Shown here: positions 18,087-26,870 of the stretch, in pieces
Numbering within the stretch: the stretch's first letter is position 1
Layout of the letters: every line of letters begins with the position of its first letter
Origin: Candidatus Nitrosopumilus sp.
GTDB lineage: Archaea; Thermoproteota; Nitrososphaeria; Nitrososphaerales; Nitrosopumilaceae
NCBI GenBank assembly: GCA_029263475.1
Contig: JAJCXK010000010.1
Location: 1 to 53,527, forward strand
Length of the DNA: 53,527 nucleotides
Direction of reading: 5' to 3'
Made by a program: the position numbers and the translations under genes
Notes under the pieces: model-generated
What the model was told of the DNA's origin: nothing
What the model saw: only the letters and a program-made list of their open reading frames with translations
Database searches by the model: none

Positions 18087-18215
18087 ATGCCAAATTGTAG
18101 TGTTTGTGGAGAAATGTGTGATAATGATATTAGATTGCTAAATCATATGATGGACAAACATGGTTGGAGAAATCCAAATGTTGGCACGCCTGATAGAAAT
18201 AGCAGGGGTTATTGA
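18087..18215 (+). CDS. Mini C2H2 zinc-finger protein (42 aa)
   Basis: A 42-codon frame from ATG 18087 to TGA 18215. The translation has C4-x2-C7, twelve residues, then H20-x4-H25 with LLNHMMDKHGW, a textbook single C2H2 finger followed by a short Asn/Arg-rich tail. Small C2H2 proteins are common in Thaumarchaeota; they may bind DNA, RNA or other proteins. It lies between 5S rRNA and the convergent pepA stop (2 nt apart), which suggests the gene boundary is real. Confidence 0.65.
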   Translation: MPNCSVCGEMCDNDIRLLNHMMDKHGWRNPNVGTPDRNSRGY

Positions 18216-18217
18216 TT

Positions 18218-19690
18218 TTACAGATTTTGTAAATAGTCTAGAATTAATCTTACACCAAAACCTGTGGCGCCTTTTGGATTATATGATTTTTCCTTTGTAG
18301 CCCCCTGTGTCCATGCAACTCCTGCAATATCAATGTGAGTCCAAGGTGTTTTCTCAATGGCATTTTTCAAAAATGCGGCAGCAGTAATGGTTCCAGCAGC
18401 CCTACCAATTCCGACATTTTTCATATCTGCAACATCAGATTTTATCATGTCCATATAGTCTTGATTTAATGGAAGTTCCCAAATCTCTTCGGTCGTTCTT
18501 TTAGATGCGTCATTGATTTTCTTTGTAAGTTTTTCGTCATTTGATGTGATTGCAGCTACGTTGGTACCTAGCGCTACAATGCATGCTCCTGTTAGGGTGG
18601 CAAAATCAATAATTGCTTTTGGAGAATACTGTTTCTCTCCGTATGCTAATGCATCTGCTAAAATCAACCTGCCTTCTGCATCTGTATTTAGGATCTCTGC
18701 TGTTTTGCCACTGTATAACTTGATGATGTCTCCTGGTCTATACGATTCACCACTTGGCATATTTTCAACCGAAGGAATTATTCCTATGATGTTGATTGGC
18801 AGTTTTAATTCCGAAACAGCTTTCATTATTCCAAGAACTGTACATCCGCCACATTTGTCAAACTTCATTTCATCCATTGATGCTCCGGGTTTTAATGAAA
18901 TGCCCCCTGTGTCAAATGTAACTGCTTTTCCGACCAAAACAATTGGTTTTTCATTTTTTCTTCCACTATTGTGTTCCATCACAATTAATTTTGGTTCATT
19001 TTTACTTCCTTTACCTACTGCTGAAATTCCTCCAAAACCTTGCTTTTTTAATTCTGGTTCTGAAATAATTTTGCATTTCATTTTACCTTTTTTAGAAATA
19101 GTCTTTGCAAAATTTGCTAGAGTTGTGGGTGTGCATTCGTTTGGAGGTAAGTTTGCAACACTTTTAGTAAATATTGCACCTTCTGCAATAATCTCGGCAG
19201 TCTTTGCGATTTCTAAAATTTTATTTGATTTTGAAGTGATGATTGTAAGATCTAATATGTTGTTAGATTTTTCTGACTTGAATTTATCAAAATTGTAAAG
19301 GGCCATCTTCACACCTTCAATAATTTGAGTAATTGCAGAATTTGACTCCGTGACAAAACTTGGGGGCATTATCACTGAAAATTCTTTTAACTTCAGTTCT
19401 CTTGCTTTTTGGGCCATTTTACCCGAGATCATTCTGATAGTATCTTTTGTTATGTCTTCTTTTTTTCCTATTCCAGCTAGTAAAATTCTCTCATTTGATT
19501 TTTCCCCTGGAGTGTGGATGATGCTTAACTTACCAAATTTACCATCCATGTCTTTTAATGATTGATTGATTGATGATGTTGTCTTGACATCAAATTTTGG
19601 TAATCCTGAAATCTTATTGGAATTTGTTAATACAAATCCACATAGAAGGCCTGTCTTCTTTTCTATGGAATTCTCAATTCTAATTTTCAT
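18218..19690 (-). CDS. pepA: Leucyl aminopeptidase (M17)
   Basis: About 490 residues. The metal and active-site motifs of M17 are present: VGKAVTFDTGGISLKPGASM, NMPSGESYRPGD and NTDAEGRLILADAL, with the Lys, Asp and Glu ligands of two metal ions. It removes N-terminal residues from peptides in the cytoplasm; the family forms hexamers. The frame begins at 19708, but the ATG at 19690 (MKIRIENS) gives the better N-terminus. Convergent with the mini zinc finger. Confidence 0.92.
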   Translation of the reverse strand: MKIRIENSIEKKTGLLCGFVLTNSNKISGLPKFDVKTTSSINQSLKDMDGKFGKLSIIHTPGEKSNERILLAGIGKKEDITKDTIRMISGKMAQKARELKLKEFSVIMPPSFVTESNSAITQIIEGVKMALYNFDKFKSEKSNNILDLTIITSKSNKILEIAKTAEIIAEGAIFTKSVANLPPNECTPTTLANFAKTISKKGKMKCKIISEPELKKQGFGGISAVGKGSKNEPKLIVMEHNSGRKNEKPIVLVGKAVTFDTGGISLKPGASMDEMKFDKCGGCTVLGIMKAVSELKLPINIIGIIPSVENMPSGESYRPGDIIKLYSGKTAEILNTDAEGRLILADALAYGEKQYSPKAIIDFATLTGACIVALGTNVAAITSNDEKLTKKINDASKRTTEEIWELPLNQDYMDMIKSDVADMKNVGIGRAAGTITAAAFLKNAIEKTPWTHIDIAGVAWTQGATKEKSYNPKGATGFGVRLILDYLQNL

Positions 19691-19721
19691 AGTAATTGCT
19701 TTTTTCAAGTATTATTTAGAT

Positions 19722-20102
19722 TTACTTTAAATCGATTTTTTTACTGTTTGTTAGTAAGCTTGATGATCTTAGGAATACGGCTTTAATCGTTTTACACTCC
19801 TGTTGACACTTTTCATCCATATTGGTCATTCTTAATTTTTTCACATTTTTTGACAACATTGATTTTACTAATGGATATATTGCTGCTCTTCCACCACTGG
19901 CTCTTTTTTTATCAATAAACCAAAACATCTCCAAGGCAAATTCATCTAAAATTTCATTTCTAATTTGTAATCCAAAATCTGAATAATGCCCTACCATCAT
20001 AATTTTATCTCTGGCAAACAAATTGACAAGTTTTGCAAATTTCATGCATACGTAACATTGATTGTCAAATAACATGATTGGCATATTTTCTTTAATTTGC
20101 AT
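19722..20102 (-). CDS. DCC-family thiol-disulfide oxidoreductase-like protein (DUF393)
   Basis: 126 residues with the DCC-family N-terminal pattern LFDNQCYVCMKF: Asp followed by a CxxC redox pair in a thioredoxin-like fold, then a WFIDKKRASGG segment typical of the family. A C-terminal cysteine pair (CQQEC) is also present. Function of the family is not established. Start ATG 20102; a second ATG at 20084 directly before PIMLFD is possible. Upstream of pepA by about 30 nt on the same strand, so the two may be co-transcribed. Confidence 0.7.
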   Translation of the reverse strand: MQIKENMPIMLFDNQCYVCMKFAKLVNLFARDKIMMVGHYSDFGLQIRNEILDEFALEMFWFIDKKRASGGRAAIYPLVKSMLSKNVKKLRMTNMDEKCQQECKTIKAVFLRSSSLLTNSKKIDLK

Positions 20103-20148
20103 GATACAATATGATATCGATCAAATTAAAATTTTTCAGAAGTAGATT

Positions 20149-20160
20149 TTTATTTAATTT
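20149..20160 (+). promoter_or_regulatory. TATA-like box of the pentose phosphate operon
   Basis: An AT-only run around TTTATTTAATTT centred about 25 nt before the ATG at 20179, on the + strand, with no Shine-Dalgarno near the ATG. This agrees with a leaderless archaeal transcript starting at or close to the start codon. Downstream genes in the operon are instead coupled by 4-nt overlaps. Confidence 0.4.
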
Positions 20161-20178
20161 ACAAGATTAACGATCCAG

Positions 20179-21846
20179 ATGGGCTTGAATTATTATCAAA
20201 TAAAGAAAAATATTCTTAGAGCTCGTAAATTAGTAATTAAGGGTACAAATATAGCTGGATCGGGTCATCCTGGTGGCTCATTTTCTATGGCTGAAATTTT
20301 GGGATGCCTGTTTAAAAATCATTTAAAATTTGATCCCACAAACCCTATGTGGGAAGATCGAGATCGTCTAGTTTTATCCAAAGGACATGCTGCTCCTGGC
20401 TTGTTTTCTAATATGGCCGTTGCAGGATATTTCCCAGATTCTGAAATTGAAACTCTGAGAAAATTTGGTAGTAAACTGCAAGGACATCCTGATCTAAAAT
20501 GTCCTGGTGTGGAATTTTGTGGAGGCTCTCTGGGTACTGGGTTGTCTTATTCGATTGGTATTGCACTAGCTGCAAAAATCAATTCTCAAAATCATCATGT
20601 ATTTACTATAATTGGTGATGGCGAATCTGACGAGGGTCAAGTTTGGGAAGCTGCTATGACTGCCGCAAAATATAAGGTTGATAATCTTACTGCGTTTCTT
20701 GATAGAAATTTTATCCAACAAGATTCCTATACTGAAAAAATTATGCCGCTTGATGAAAAGTTAGAGGGTGATGATATTACTGAAATGTGGAAGGATGCAT
20801 CTCGTTGGAAAACTGGTGATAAATGGAGATCATTTGGTTGGAATGTAATTGAAATTGCTGGACATCGAGTTGAGCAAATTGATGCTGCAATTAAAAAAGC
20901 AAAAGCTACGAAAGGCGTACCTACAATGATCATTTCTAGAACCGTTAAGGGTAAATCTGTTGAACATATGGAGGATAACCCACAGTGGCATGGAAAAGCC
21001 CCTGATTCGGATATCGTTCCTATTATCAATCATGAATTGGATTCACAATTTATGATTGCTCCTTCCATAATTGCCGGAGATATGACAAACTTGGAAAATG
21101 AAATCAAGAGATGTGTTTCTGGACGTTCTAATTTTATTCATCTTGACGTAATGGATGGTCAGTTTGTTCCAAACAAGACTTTTGATCATACTAAAATCAA
21201 AGAACTAAGGCCTCTAACAATTATTCCATTTGATACTCATTTGATGATAAACGATCCTGTAAAACATGTTGAGAATTACATTGATGCCGGTAGTGACATA
21301 ATGACAGTTCATGCCGAAGTAACTGACGAATCTAGTTTTGGAGAAATTCATGACATGCTCAAACAAAATCAAGTTAGTGTTGGTTTGGCAATAAATCCTG
21401 ACACTGAATTACCTGAATGGTCTTACAAATTTTTAGATTCACTTGATCAATTAATTGTAATGTCAGTAGTACCTGGAAAATCTGGCCAAAAATATATTGA
21501 AGAAACACACGCAAAAATGGCAAGATTAAATTCTATTCTAAAACAACATAATTTTTCAGGTTATGTCGAGGCTGATGGCGGAATAAATCTTGAAAATATA
21601 GGTTCGGTATTTGCAGATGGTGCCCGTGTTTTTGTTGGAGGTGGTGCAATTATTGGACAACATGATGTTAAAACCGCAATTAAGGATTTCAGAGATGAAG
21701 TCTTAAAATCTAGGAGACACTGTCTGCTCGATAAAGCCAATGATCTGGGTGGAGTTGATTTAGTTAACAAATGGATTGGGTTGCATGTGATAGGGGAAAA
21801 ACAAGAACAACTTAAAAAAATTGCACAGGAGATTGGATATCTATGA
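20179..21846 (+). CDS. Fusion: transketolase N-terminal subunit + ribulose-phosphate 3-epimerase
   Basis: 555 residues in two domains. Residues ~1-285 are the TPP-binding half of transketolase: GSGHPGGSFS (His30), LSKGHAAPGL, and the TPP motif GDGESDEGQVWEAAM ending at LDRN. Residues ~292-508 are a complete ribulose-5-phosphate 3-epimerase barrel: APSIIAGD, HLDVMDGQFVPN, THLMI and EADGGIN with the catalytic aspartates. A 45-residue tail of unknown origin follows. It joins two steps of the non-oxidative pentose phosphate pathway in one chain, with the C-terminal transketolase half encoded next door (overlap 4 nt). Both active sites look intact. Confidence 0.92.
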   Translation: MGLNYYQIKKNILRARKLVIKGTNIAGSGHPGGSFSMAEILGCLFKNHLKFDPTNPMWEDRDRLVLSKGHAAPGLFSNMAVAGYFPDSEIETLRKFGSKLQGHPDLKCPGVEFCGGSLGTGLSYSIGIALAAKINSQNHHVFTIIGDGESDEGQVWEAAMTAAKYKVDNLTAFLDRNFIQQDSYTEKIMPLDEKLEGDDITEMWKDASRWKTGDKWRSFGWNVIEIAGHRVEQIDAAIKKAKATKGVPTMIISRTVKGKSVEHMEDNPQWHGKAPDSDIVPIINHELDSQFMIAPSIIAGDMTNLENEIKRCVSGRSNFIHLDVMDGQFVPNKTFDHTKIKELRPLTIIPFDTHLMINDPVKHVENYIDAGSDIMTVHAEVTDESSFGEIHDMLKQNQVSVGLAINPDTELPEWSYKFLDSLDQLIVMSVVPGKSGQKYIEETHAKMARLNSILKQHNFSGYVEADGGINLENIGSVFADGARVFVGGGAIIGQHDVKTAIKDFRDEVLKSRRHCLLDKANDLGGVDLVNKWIGLHVIGEKQEQLKKIAQEIGYL

Positions 21847-22817
21847 ATGAGCCTTTGATGACTGATATGCGTTCGACATATTCAAAATCTTTGATTAAAC
21901 TCGGGAAAAAAAATCCTGATGTTGTTGTTTTAGGTGCAGATACTACTGATTCACTAAAAACTTCTGGATTTGGAAAAGAATTTTCTGACAGATTTTTTAA
22001 TGTGGGTATTGCCGAGGCTAATCTTGTCACTATTTCAGCTGGTTTAGCCGTTTCTGGAAAAATCCCATTTGCAAGTACTTATGCAATATTTTTGCCTGGA
22101 AGGGCAGTTGATCAGATTAGAAACAATGTTGCCTATCCTTCTCCTCCTGGAAAAAACGGTCTGAATGTGAAATTAGTTACATCTCATGGTGGCTTGTCTG
22201 TTGGACCTGATGGTGGTTCTCATCAAACCATCGAGGATATTGCAATAATGAGAGTAATTCCAAATTTTCGAGTTTTTATTCCTGCTGACACTGTTGCTGT
22301 TTCAAAATTGATTACATTGATGGCTGAAGAATATGGTCCATTCTATATGAGAATGGCAAGATCAAAAACCCCTCTAGTTCATTCTGATTCTCAGGATTTC
22401 AAAGTTGGAAAAGGTATCACGTTAAGGGATGGTACTGATTGCACCATTGCTGCATGTGGTATTACTGTAAGAATGGCTTTAGAGGCCGCTGAATCATTGC
22501 ACGACGAAGGAATCTCTTGTAGAGTGTTAGATATGTTTTCAATCAAACCTATTGATAATGAAATCTTAGAAAAAGCAGCCAGAGAGACTGGCTGTATTAT
22601 TACTACTGAAGAACATAATATTGTTGGAGGGATGGGTTCAGCTGTTGCAGAATCTGTATCTGAATCTTATCCTGTGCCGATAAAGAGAATTGGGGCTCAG
22701 GACATGTTTGGAGAATCTGCTAGAGATAATGAAGTTCCTTTACTCTTTGATAAACATGGAATAACATCGTTTAATATGGCAAAACAAGCGAAAGAACTTA
22801 GGAATAAAAAACTATGA
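21843..22817 (+). CDS. Transketolase, C-terminal subunit
   Basis: 324 residues: pyrimidine-binding and C-terminal domains of transketolase. Seen: [18 protein letters not shown] with the TPP-activating Glu, [28 protein letters not shown] block ([15 protein letters not shown]) and [17 protein letters not shown]. Together with the fused N-subunit it forms the whole enzyme moving two-carbon ketol units between sugar phosphates. Starts in ATGA overlap with the fusion gene and overlaps the transaldolase gene by 4 nt. Confidence 0.93.
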   Translation: MNEPLMTDMRSTYSKSLIKLGKKNPDVVVLGADTTDSLKTSGFGKEFSDRFFNVGIAEANLVTISAGLAVSGKIPFASTYAIFLPGRAVDQIRNNVAYPSPPGKNGLNVKLVTSHGGLSVGPDGGSHQTIEDIAIMRVIPNFRVFIPADTVAVSKLITLMAEEYGPFYMRMARSKTPLVHSDSQDFKVGKGITLRDGTDCTIAACGITVRMALEAAESLHDEGISCRVLDMFSIKPIDNEILEKAARETGCIITTEEHNIVGGMGSAVAESVSESYPVPIKRIGAQDMFGESARDNEVPLLFDKHGITSFNMAKQAKELRNKKL

Positions 22818-23482
22818 AGATTTTTCTTGATACTGCCAACCTCGATTCCATTAGAAAGTATAATGACATGGGATTGTTGGACGGGATTACGACAAATCCT
22901 TCACTCATGTCTAAAGAAGGTGGTAATCCAAAAAATGTAATGGAAGAGATTACAAAAATTATCGAGGGTGATGTAAGTTTAGAAGTTGTTAGTACTGAAT
23001 ATTCTGGAATGATGGATGAAGGCAAGCGTCTTCGTGAATATGGGGATAATGTAGTGGTTAAAGTACCAATGACTCCTGATGGTCTGAAAGCATGTAAATC
23101 ATTTTCTTCAGATGGAATTCCAGTTAATGTCACTTTGATCTTTTCGGCAAATCAGGCTTTACTTGCAGCGAAGTCAGGTGCCAGATACGTTAGTCCCTTT
23201 ATTGGAAGACTTGATGATGTTGGACAAGATGGTATGAATTTAATTAAAGACATCAAACAAATATTTGACAATTATCCTCAGTTTAAAACTCAGATACTTG
23301 TTGCAAGTATTCGTCATCCTGTGCATGTTGTTGATGCTGCAAAAATCGGGGCAGATGTTGTCACTTTACCTCCTGCAGTATTAGATAAGATGATGAAACA
23401 TCCGTTGACGAAAATTGGTTTGGAAAATTTTCTTGCAGATTGGGAAAAATTCAAAGCTACAAATCCTGATGTAAAAATTTAG
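22814..23482 (+). CDS. Transaldolase / fructose-6-phosphate aldolase family (small type)
   Basis: 222 residues, the short TalC/MipB subfamily. Motifs: [27 protein letters not shown] and VVKVPMTP with the Schiff-base Lys, then [11 protein letters not shown]. Small transaldolases transfer the dihydroxyacetone unit in the pentose phosphate pathway; some relatives cleave fructose 6-phosphate. The operon with transketolase and epimerase supports transaldolase. The three genes would make pentoses for nucleotides without oxidative steps. Confidence 0.9.
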   Translation: MKIFLDTANLDSIRKYNDMGLLDGITTNPSLMSKEGGNPKNVMEEITKIIEGDVSLEVVSTEYSGMMDEGKRLREYGDNVVVKVPMTPDGLKACKSFSSDGIPVNVTLIFSANQALLAAKSGARYVSPFIGRLDDVGQDGMNLIKDIKQIFDNYPQFKTQILVASIRHPVHVVDAAKIGADVVTLPPAVLDKMMKHPLTKIGLENFLADWEKFKATNPDVKI

Positions 23483-23515
23483 AAAATATTTTTTAGTTTT
23501 AAAATTAAAGTTTCA

Positions 23516-23788
23516 CTATTGTGAACCTTTGTTTGTACTTTTTCTGGAACTAGTGCCCCTGCCTGTACTTCTTGTCATGCCTTCAGTTGAAGGTCTTGCC
23601 TTTGGATCCGGCATATCTCCTAGTCGTTTTGAACCTGTCCCTCTACCTGTGTGAACCATTTTGTTCGCAGTTGCTTTCTTTCGGGCTTCTTGTATTTTTT
23701 TGAATTCATCTCCAGACCATTTAGAAGCATCTTCATCAACTTCAATAGTTCCTGTACCTCTACCAGTACGTATTCTGATTTTCCCCAT
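23516..23788 (-). CDS. Small basic protein with three TGRGT repeats
   Basis: 90 residues, no hydrophobic segment. The motif TGRGT occurs three times (near residues 8, 47 and 75), the first two as TGRGTG, separated by charged linkers with predicted helix (DEFKKIQEARKKATA). The C-terminus is Ser/Lys/Arg-rich. High Arg-Gly content recalls RGG-type nucleic-acid-binding tails, but no family is recognised. Convergent with the transaldolase gene; it has its own upstream region toward corA. Confidence 0.6.
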   Translation of the reverse strand: MGKIRIRTGRGTGTIEVDEDASKWSGDEFKKIQEARKKATANKMVHTGRGTGSKRLGDMPDPKARPSTEGMTRSTGRGTSSRKSTNKGSQ

Positions 23789-23874
23789 GCTTTAGGTTAA
23801 AACATCTTGTATTTATCTAGTCTTGTCATCTTTGTTGGAAAATACATAGGTATTCAAAATATTTGACTATTTTT

Positions 23875-24897
23875 TTAGCTGCTTATCCAACCTAATTTTT
23901 TAAAATATGCAAACATCATAATTGCAGGTATTGCAGACGCAACTATGATAAATACGAATGTCGTGTATGGTCCTAAAACCATCAAATCGACTCCGATCCC
24001 TCCTGGTAAATTAACATTCATTCCATAAAATGTTCCAATTACTGTTGATGGAATTGCCAATGTGAAAATAATTGTTAGCATTCCTAGTACTTTGTTTGTT
24101 TTTTCAGTACTTAACACAAAATCGGTATCCTTGTAAATCTCCATGGTTTCTCTGGACTCTTCTAATGTTTCAATCACTTTGTCAATGTGGTCAATTACGT
24201 CATCATAGTATAATGACAGTTCGTCATCATCTCTTTCGGAAAATCTTTTAACATTTTTAGCAATTTCTAATACAAATTTCTTTAACGGGTTTGCTATCCG
24301 TCTTAATCTGTTGATTTCTCTTCTAAATATGGCGATATTTCTTGCTACTGGTTTTACTTCGTCAAATACTCTATCTTCTATTTCATCTAGATTGGCGATA
24401 ATTTTTCTTGACGTGTGTAAAAGATCATCTACTAACACATCAATAATTTCGTGAACCAATAGTCCTGAAGATTTTCCTAATAATCTATTTTTTCTTTGCT
24501 CATCTGAATTTGTTTTACATATGTCAACTAATTCAACTAGGGGTTTCAGATCCCCTTGATGAACTGTCACTAGAAAATTTTTTCCAATAAATATGGATAA
24601 TTGACTATTTTTTAATATTCCCGTCTTCTGCGCTAGTGGTGGAAAATGTAAAATTACAAAGAAATGATCGTCATAACTATCTAATTTTGGAAGCTCAAAT
24701 TTGGTCATACAGTCTTCAATGTTTAGTGCGTTGAAATTGTATTTTTTTGCCAACTTTTCAACATCGTCTCTATCGGGATTTTGCAAATCAATCCATACGA
24801 ATTTTTCTCCTTGTATGGTCTCTATCTTATTTTCAATAGGTATTTCTACTAATTTTCTATTTGAACGTAATCTACTAGTGATGAATCCTTTCCTCAA
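23875..24897 (-). CDS. corA: CorA-type magnesium/divalent cation channel
   Basis: 340 residues: a long cytoplasmic N-terminal domain with extended helices, then two C-terminal membrane helices. The signature YGMNVNLPGG sits after the first helix, as in CorA, where GMN forms the pore entrance. A basic KKLGW tail ends the protein. CorA is a homopentamer gating Mg2+ uptake. No ATG is found at the N-terminus; the start is read as TTG 24897 (TTGAGGAAAGG), making this start less certain than the rest. Confidence 0.9.
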   Translation of the reverse strand: MRKGFITSRLRSNRKLVEIPIENKIETIQGEKFVWIDLQNPDRDDVEKLAKKYNFNALNIEDCMTKFELPKLDSYDDHFFVILHFPPLAQKTGILKNSQLSIFIGKNFLVTVHQGDLKPLVELVDICKTNSDEQRKNRLLGKSSGLLVHEIIDVLVDDLLHTSRKIIANLDEIEDRVFDEVKPVARNIAIFRREINRLRRIANPLKKFVLEIAKNVKRFSERDDDELSLYYDDVIDHIDKVIETLEESRETMEIYKDTDFVLSTEKTNKVLGMLTIIFTLAIPSTVIGTFYGMNVNLPGGIGVDLMVLGPYTTFVFIIVASAIPAIMMFAYFKKLGWISS

Positions 24898-25021
24898 GTC
24901 GAAAAATACCCTGATACAACAAATTTAAAGCGATCGTTATGAACCGAATAAAAAACACAACTTGGTTATGAATATAATTTCTCTTTTTGTGTGAGAAAAT
25001 ATTTGAACGAAATGGATCTAT

Positions 25022-25105
25022 TCAACTTACCCATGGTAAAAGGTAGTTTACTCCTGCCCATACCACTGCTATTGATAAGCCCATTCCAACCCACCATAAA
25101 CGCAT
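25022..25105 (-). CDS. Candidate 27-residue single-helix membrane peptide
   Basis: A minus-strand frame ATG-TGA of 27 codons: short N-terminus MRLWWVG, a hydrophobic stretch of about 17 residues, and an end LPWVS. A TATA-like TTTATTATT lies about 25-33 nt upstream of the ATG on the minus strand (near 25130-25140), the right place for a leaderless mRNA. It lies in the otherwise empty 302-nt gap between corA and tRNA-His. Nothing else in the gap looks coding. Confidence 0.4.
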   Translation of the reverse strand: MRLWWVGMGLSIAVVWAGVNYLLPWVS

Positions 25106-25199
25106 ATGATTATTGCTACCTAGTCAATAATAAATCTACGGTATAATTTTCAGATGAATGTTAAAGATTATTACTGGCTGAGCAAGTTTCTTTCTTTGT

Positions 25200-25272
25200 G
25201 GCCCTCGTAGTACAGTGGTTAGTATAGAGGATTGTGGATCCTCGGACAGGAGTTCGATTCCCCTCGAGGGCC
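25200..25272 (+). tRNA. tRNA-His (GTG)
   Basis: Acceptor GCCCTCG / CGAGGGC with the extra G-1 (25200) facing C73 (25272), the identity element of tRNA-His. Anticodon stem GAGGA / TCCTC around loop TTGTGGA gives anticodon GTG. T arm CAGGAGTTCGATTCCCCT-type; no intron and no encoded CCA. The tail of this tRNA was compared by eye with the ends of the downstream island and no duplicated copy was noticed. Confidence 0.93.
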
Positions 25273-25282
25273 CTCCTTCACT

Positions 25283-25630
25283 TTAAAAAATACCAAATTT
25301 ACTAGATTCCATCTCTTCTTTGATTGCAAGCTTGAATCTGGGAGATTTATCTTCAAGATTTTTCGTTAACCATGTTAGGAATTTCTTTTCAACTCCTTTT
25401 CCCTTCAACTTATCAAAATCAGGTCCCATCGTATCTACTAATTTTTGTACTAATGACTTATTCACACTTAACACAAAAAAATGCCAACCGAAAGCAAATT
25501 CTGAATCTGTCATGACAAAATCTTCTTGACCGTGAACCATTTCTTCTAAAAGAAATAATTGCTGAGTCAGTGCCTTACTGGTTTTATCATAATTTACGGC
25601 AGAAACATTGATGTTGATTCTTGATTCCAT
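25283..25630 (-). CDS. Conserved-looking hypothetical protein, 115 aa
   Basis: Soluble, from ATG 25630 (MESRININVS); the frame continues upstream to 25651 but that extension is unlikely. Contains FAFGWHFFVLSVNKSLVQKLVDTMG, a Leu/Val-rich helix, and a Lys-rich C-terminal half predicted helical. No motif or family recognised. It ends 10 nt after tRNA-His on the opposite strand and lies just downstream of the methyltransferase gene, probably in one transcript. Confidence 0.55.
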   Translation of the reverse strand: MESRININVSAVNYDKTSKALTQQLFLLEEMVHGQEDFVMTDSEFAFGWHFFVLSVNKSLVQKLVDTMGPDFDKLKGKGVEKKFLTWLTKNLEDKSPRFKLAIKEEMESSKFGIF

Positions 25631-25670
25631 ATTGTCTTTACATAAAAACAAAATAAAAGGATTACACAGA

Positions 25671-26432
25671 TTATTTGTCTAATAGATATTCAAAATCTAT
25701 GTCAAAATGCATTTTCATGATGTTGATGTAAGTTTTAATTGATTCTGGAATTTCATCTCCACATGCCACTCCTAGCTTTTTTGCATTAATCCAAATTGTC
25801 AATGTCTGTATGATTGTCAAAAATCGATCATTTTTAACTTCAGATGTACCTAAAGATTTTGTATATCTTTCTGCAAATTCCCATGCCGTAACAAAATCTA
25901 CACATTTCACGCCAAAAACTGCTAGTAGTTGCTCTTGCATGTTGCTAGCTTTTTTCAATGGAGTTTTATTTATGATATATGGAAAATTTACCTTGTTTGG
26001 AATACAATCTGGAAGGGGTCCCCAAACTGTAACTATCTTAATTTCTGATTTTAACTTCTCAAATTTTTCCATCATTTGATTAATCACATTTTCATCTGTA
26101 AACCAGAATAAAATCACCGTAGCATCTGAAAAATTCACTCCTTCAATATTTTGACAAATCAATTCTGCTTGAATATTTTTATCTTCAAGATCTCTTTTTG
26201 CCTTTTCTATTTTTTCTGAATTATTATCAATGCCTACAGCTTTCTTAACTTTAAATTCCTTTACTGCTATCTCAATCCCTTTCTCATTGCCGCAACCTAG
26301 ATGATAAAAAATATCATTTTTGCTTAAATTTACAAACTCAAAAATTTCTTTAAATGATTTATCTGACAGCTGAACGTCTTCGCCATTGAGTATGTTGCTA
26401 GGAAGTTTTTCTAAATATTCCTCAATCTTCAT
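25671..26432 (-). CDS. Class I SAM-dependent methyltransferase-like protein
   Basis: 253 residues. The SAM-binding glycine loop is seen as FYHLGCGNEKGIEIA, followed by AVGIDNNSEKIEKAKRDL with the acidic residue for ribose binding, and VILFWFTDEN in the motif IV position. The layout resembles small archaeal protein-lysine methyltransferases, but the catalytic motif is not typical. The C-terminal 90 residues are an extra helical region. Substrate unknown. It is the last ordinary-looking gene before the accessory island. Confidence 0.65.
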   Translation of the reverse strand: MKIEEYLEKLPSNILNGEDVQLSDKSFKEIFEFVNLSKNDIFYHLGCGNEKGIEIAVKEFKVKKAVGIDNNSEKIEKAKRDLEDKNIQAELICQNIEGVNFSDATVILFWFTDENVINQMMEKFEKLKSEIKIVTVWGPLPDCIPNKVNFPYIINKTPLKKASNMQEQLLAVFGVKCVDFVTAWEFAERYTKSLGTSEVKNDRFLTIIQTLTIWINAKKLGVACGDEIPESIKTYINIMKMHFDIDFEYLLDK

Positions 26433-26528
26433 AAGTACTGTTTGATAAACAAGAATTTATTCTCTTTTACATGAACTTACTCGCCTGTATACTTGACCAT
26501 AAATAATACAAATTCCTAATATTTTGCT

Positions 26529-26870
26529 ATGAGTGCAAAAATCATTAATCTTTTCTCTCGTCAGGATTTCTTTGACAAGGTTTTCAGGAAAAGCGGTTCT
26601 TATAACAGTCTGAATGGTGCAAAGAGTGCTATAAGTAATCTGGATGCATTCTGTGTTACTGTTTATCATAAAAAAACTAATGATCTACTAACCGAAATCA
26701 GAGAAACAATGCAAGAAAACCCAAATGATGTTACCCCTATGATATTTTTGGCCAAGTTTTCATCCTATCTGCAAGACAAGAAAAGAAGTACTAGTAGTAT
26801 CAAGAGTTACATAAATTTCTCAAAAAAAATACATGAGACAGTGCGGCGGAATCAGAATTTCCTCAGATGA
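26529..26870 (+). CDS. Tyrosine recombinase, N-terminal (core-binding) part; frameshifted
   Basis: 113 codons in frame 3. The first ~100 residues are helical (FLAKFSSYLQDKKRSTSSIKSYINFSKK) like the SAM-like core-binding domain of phage-type integrases. After an A8 run (26822-26829) the frame drifts into a short tail and stops. If one A is dropped, the sequence continues from NFSKK into YMRQCGG of the next frame, giving one 380-residue integrase. The gene is therefore split by +1 at a homopolymer: error, mutation or slippage. Confidence 0.75.
   Translation: MSAKIINLFSRQDFFDKVFRKSGSYNSLNGAKSAISNLDAFCVTVYHKKTNDLLTEIRETMQENPNDVTPMIFLAKFSSYLQDKKRSTSSIKSYINFSKKIHETVRRNQNFLR

Noticed and set aside
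18513-19298. Long plus-strand open frame (261 codons) opposite pepA
   Set aside because: It is the mirror of the M17 aminopeptidase gene, with no start signal and an unlikely composition; the minus-strand motifs are decisive.
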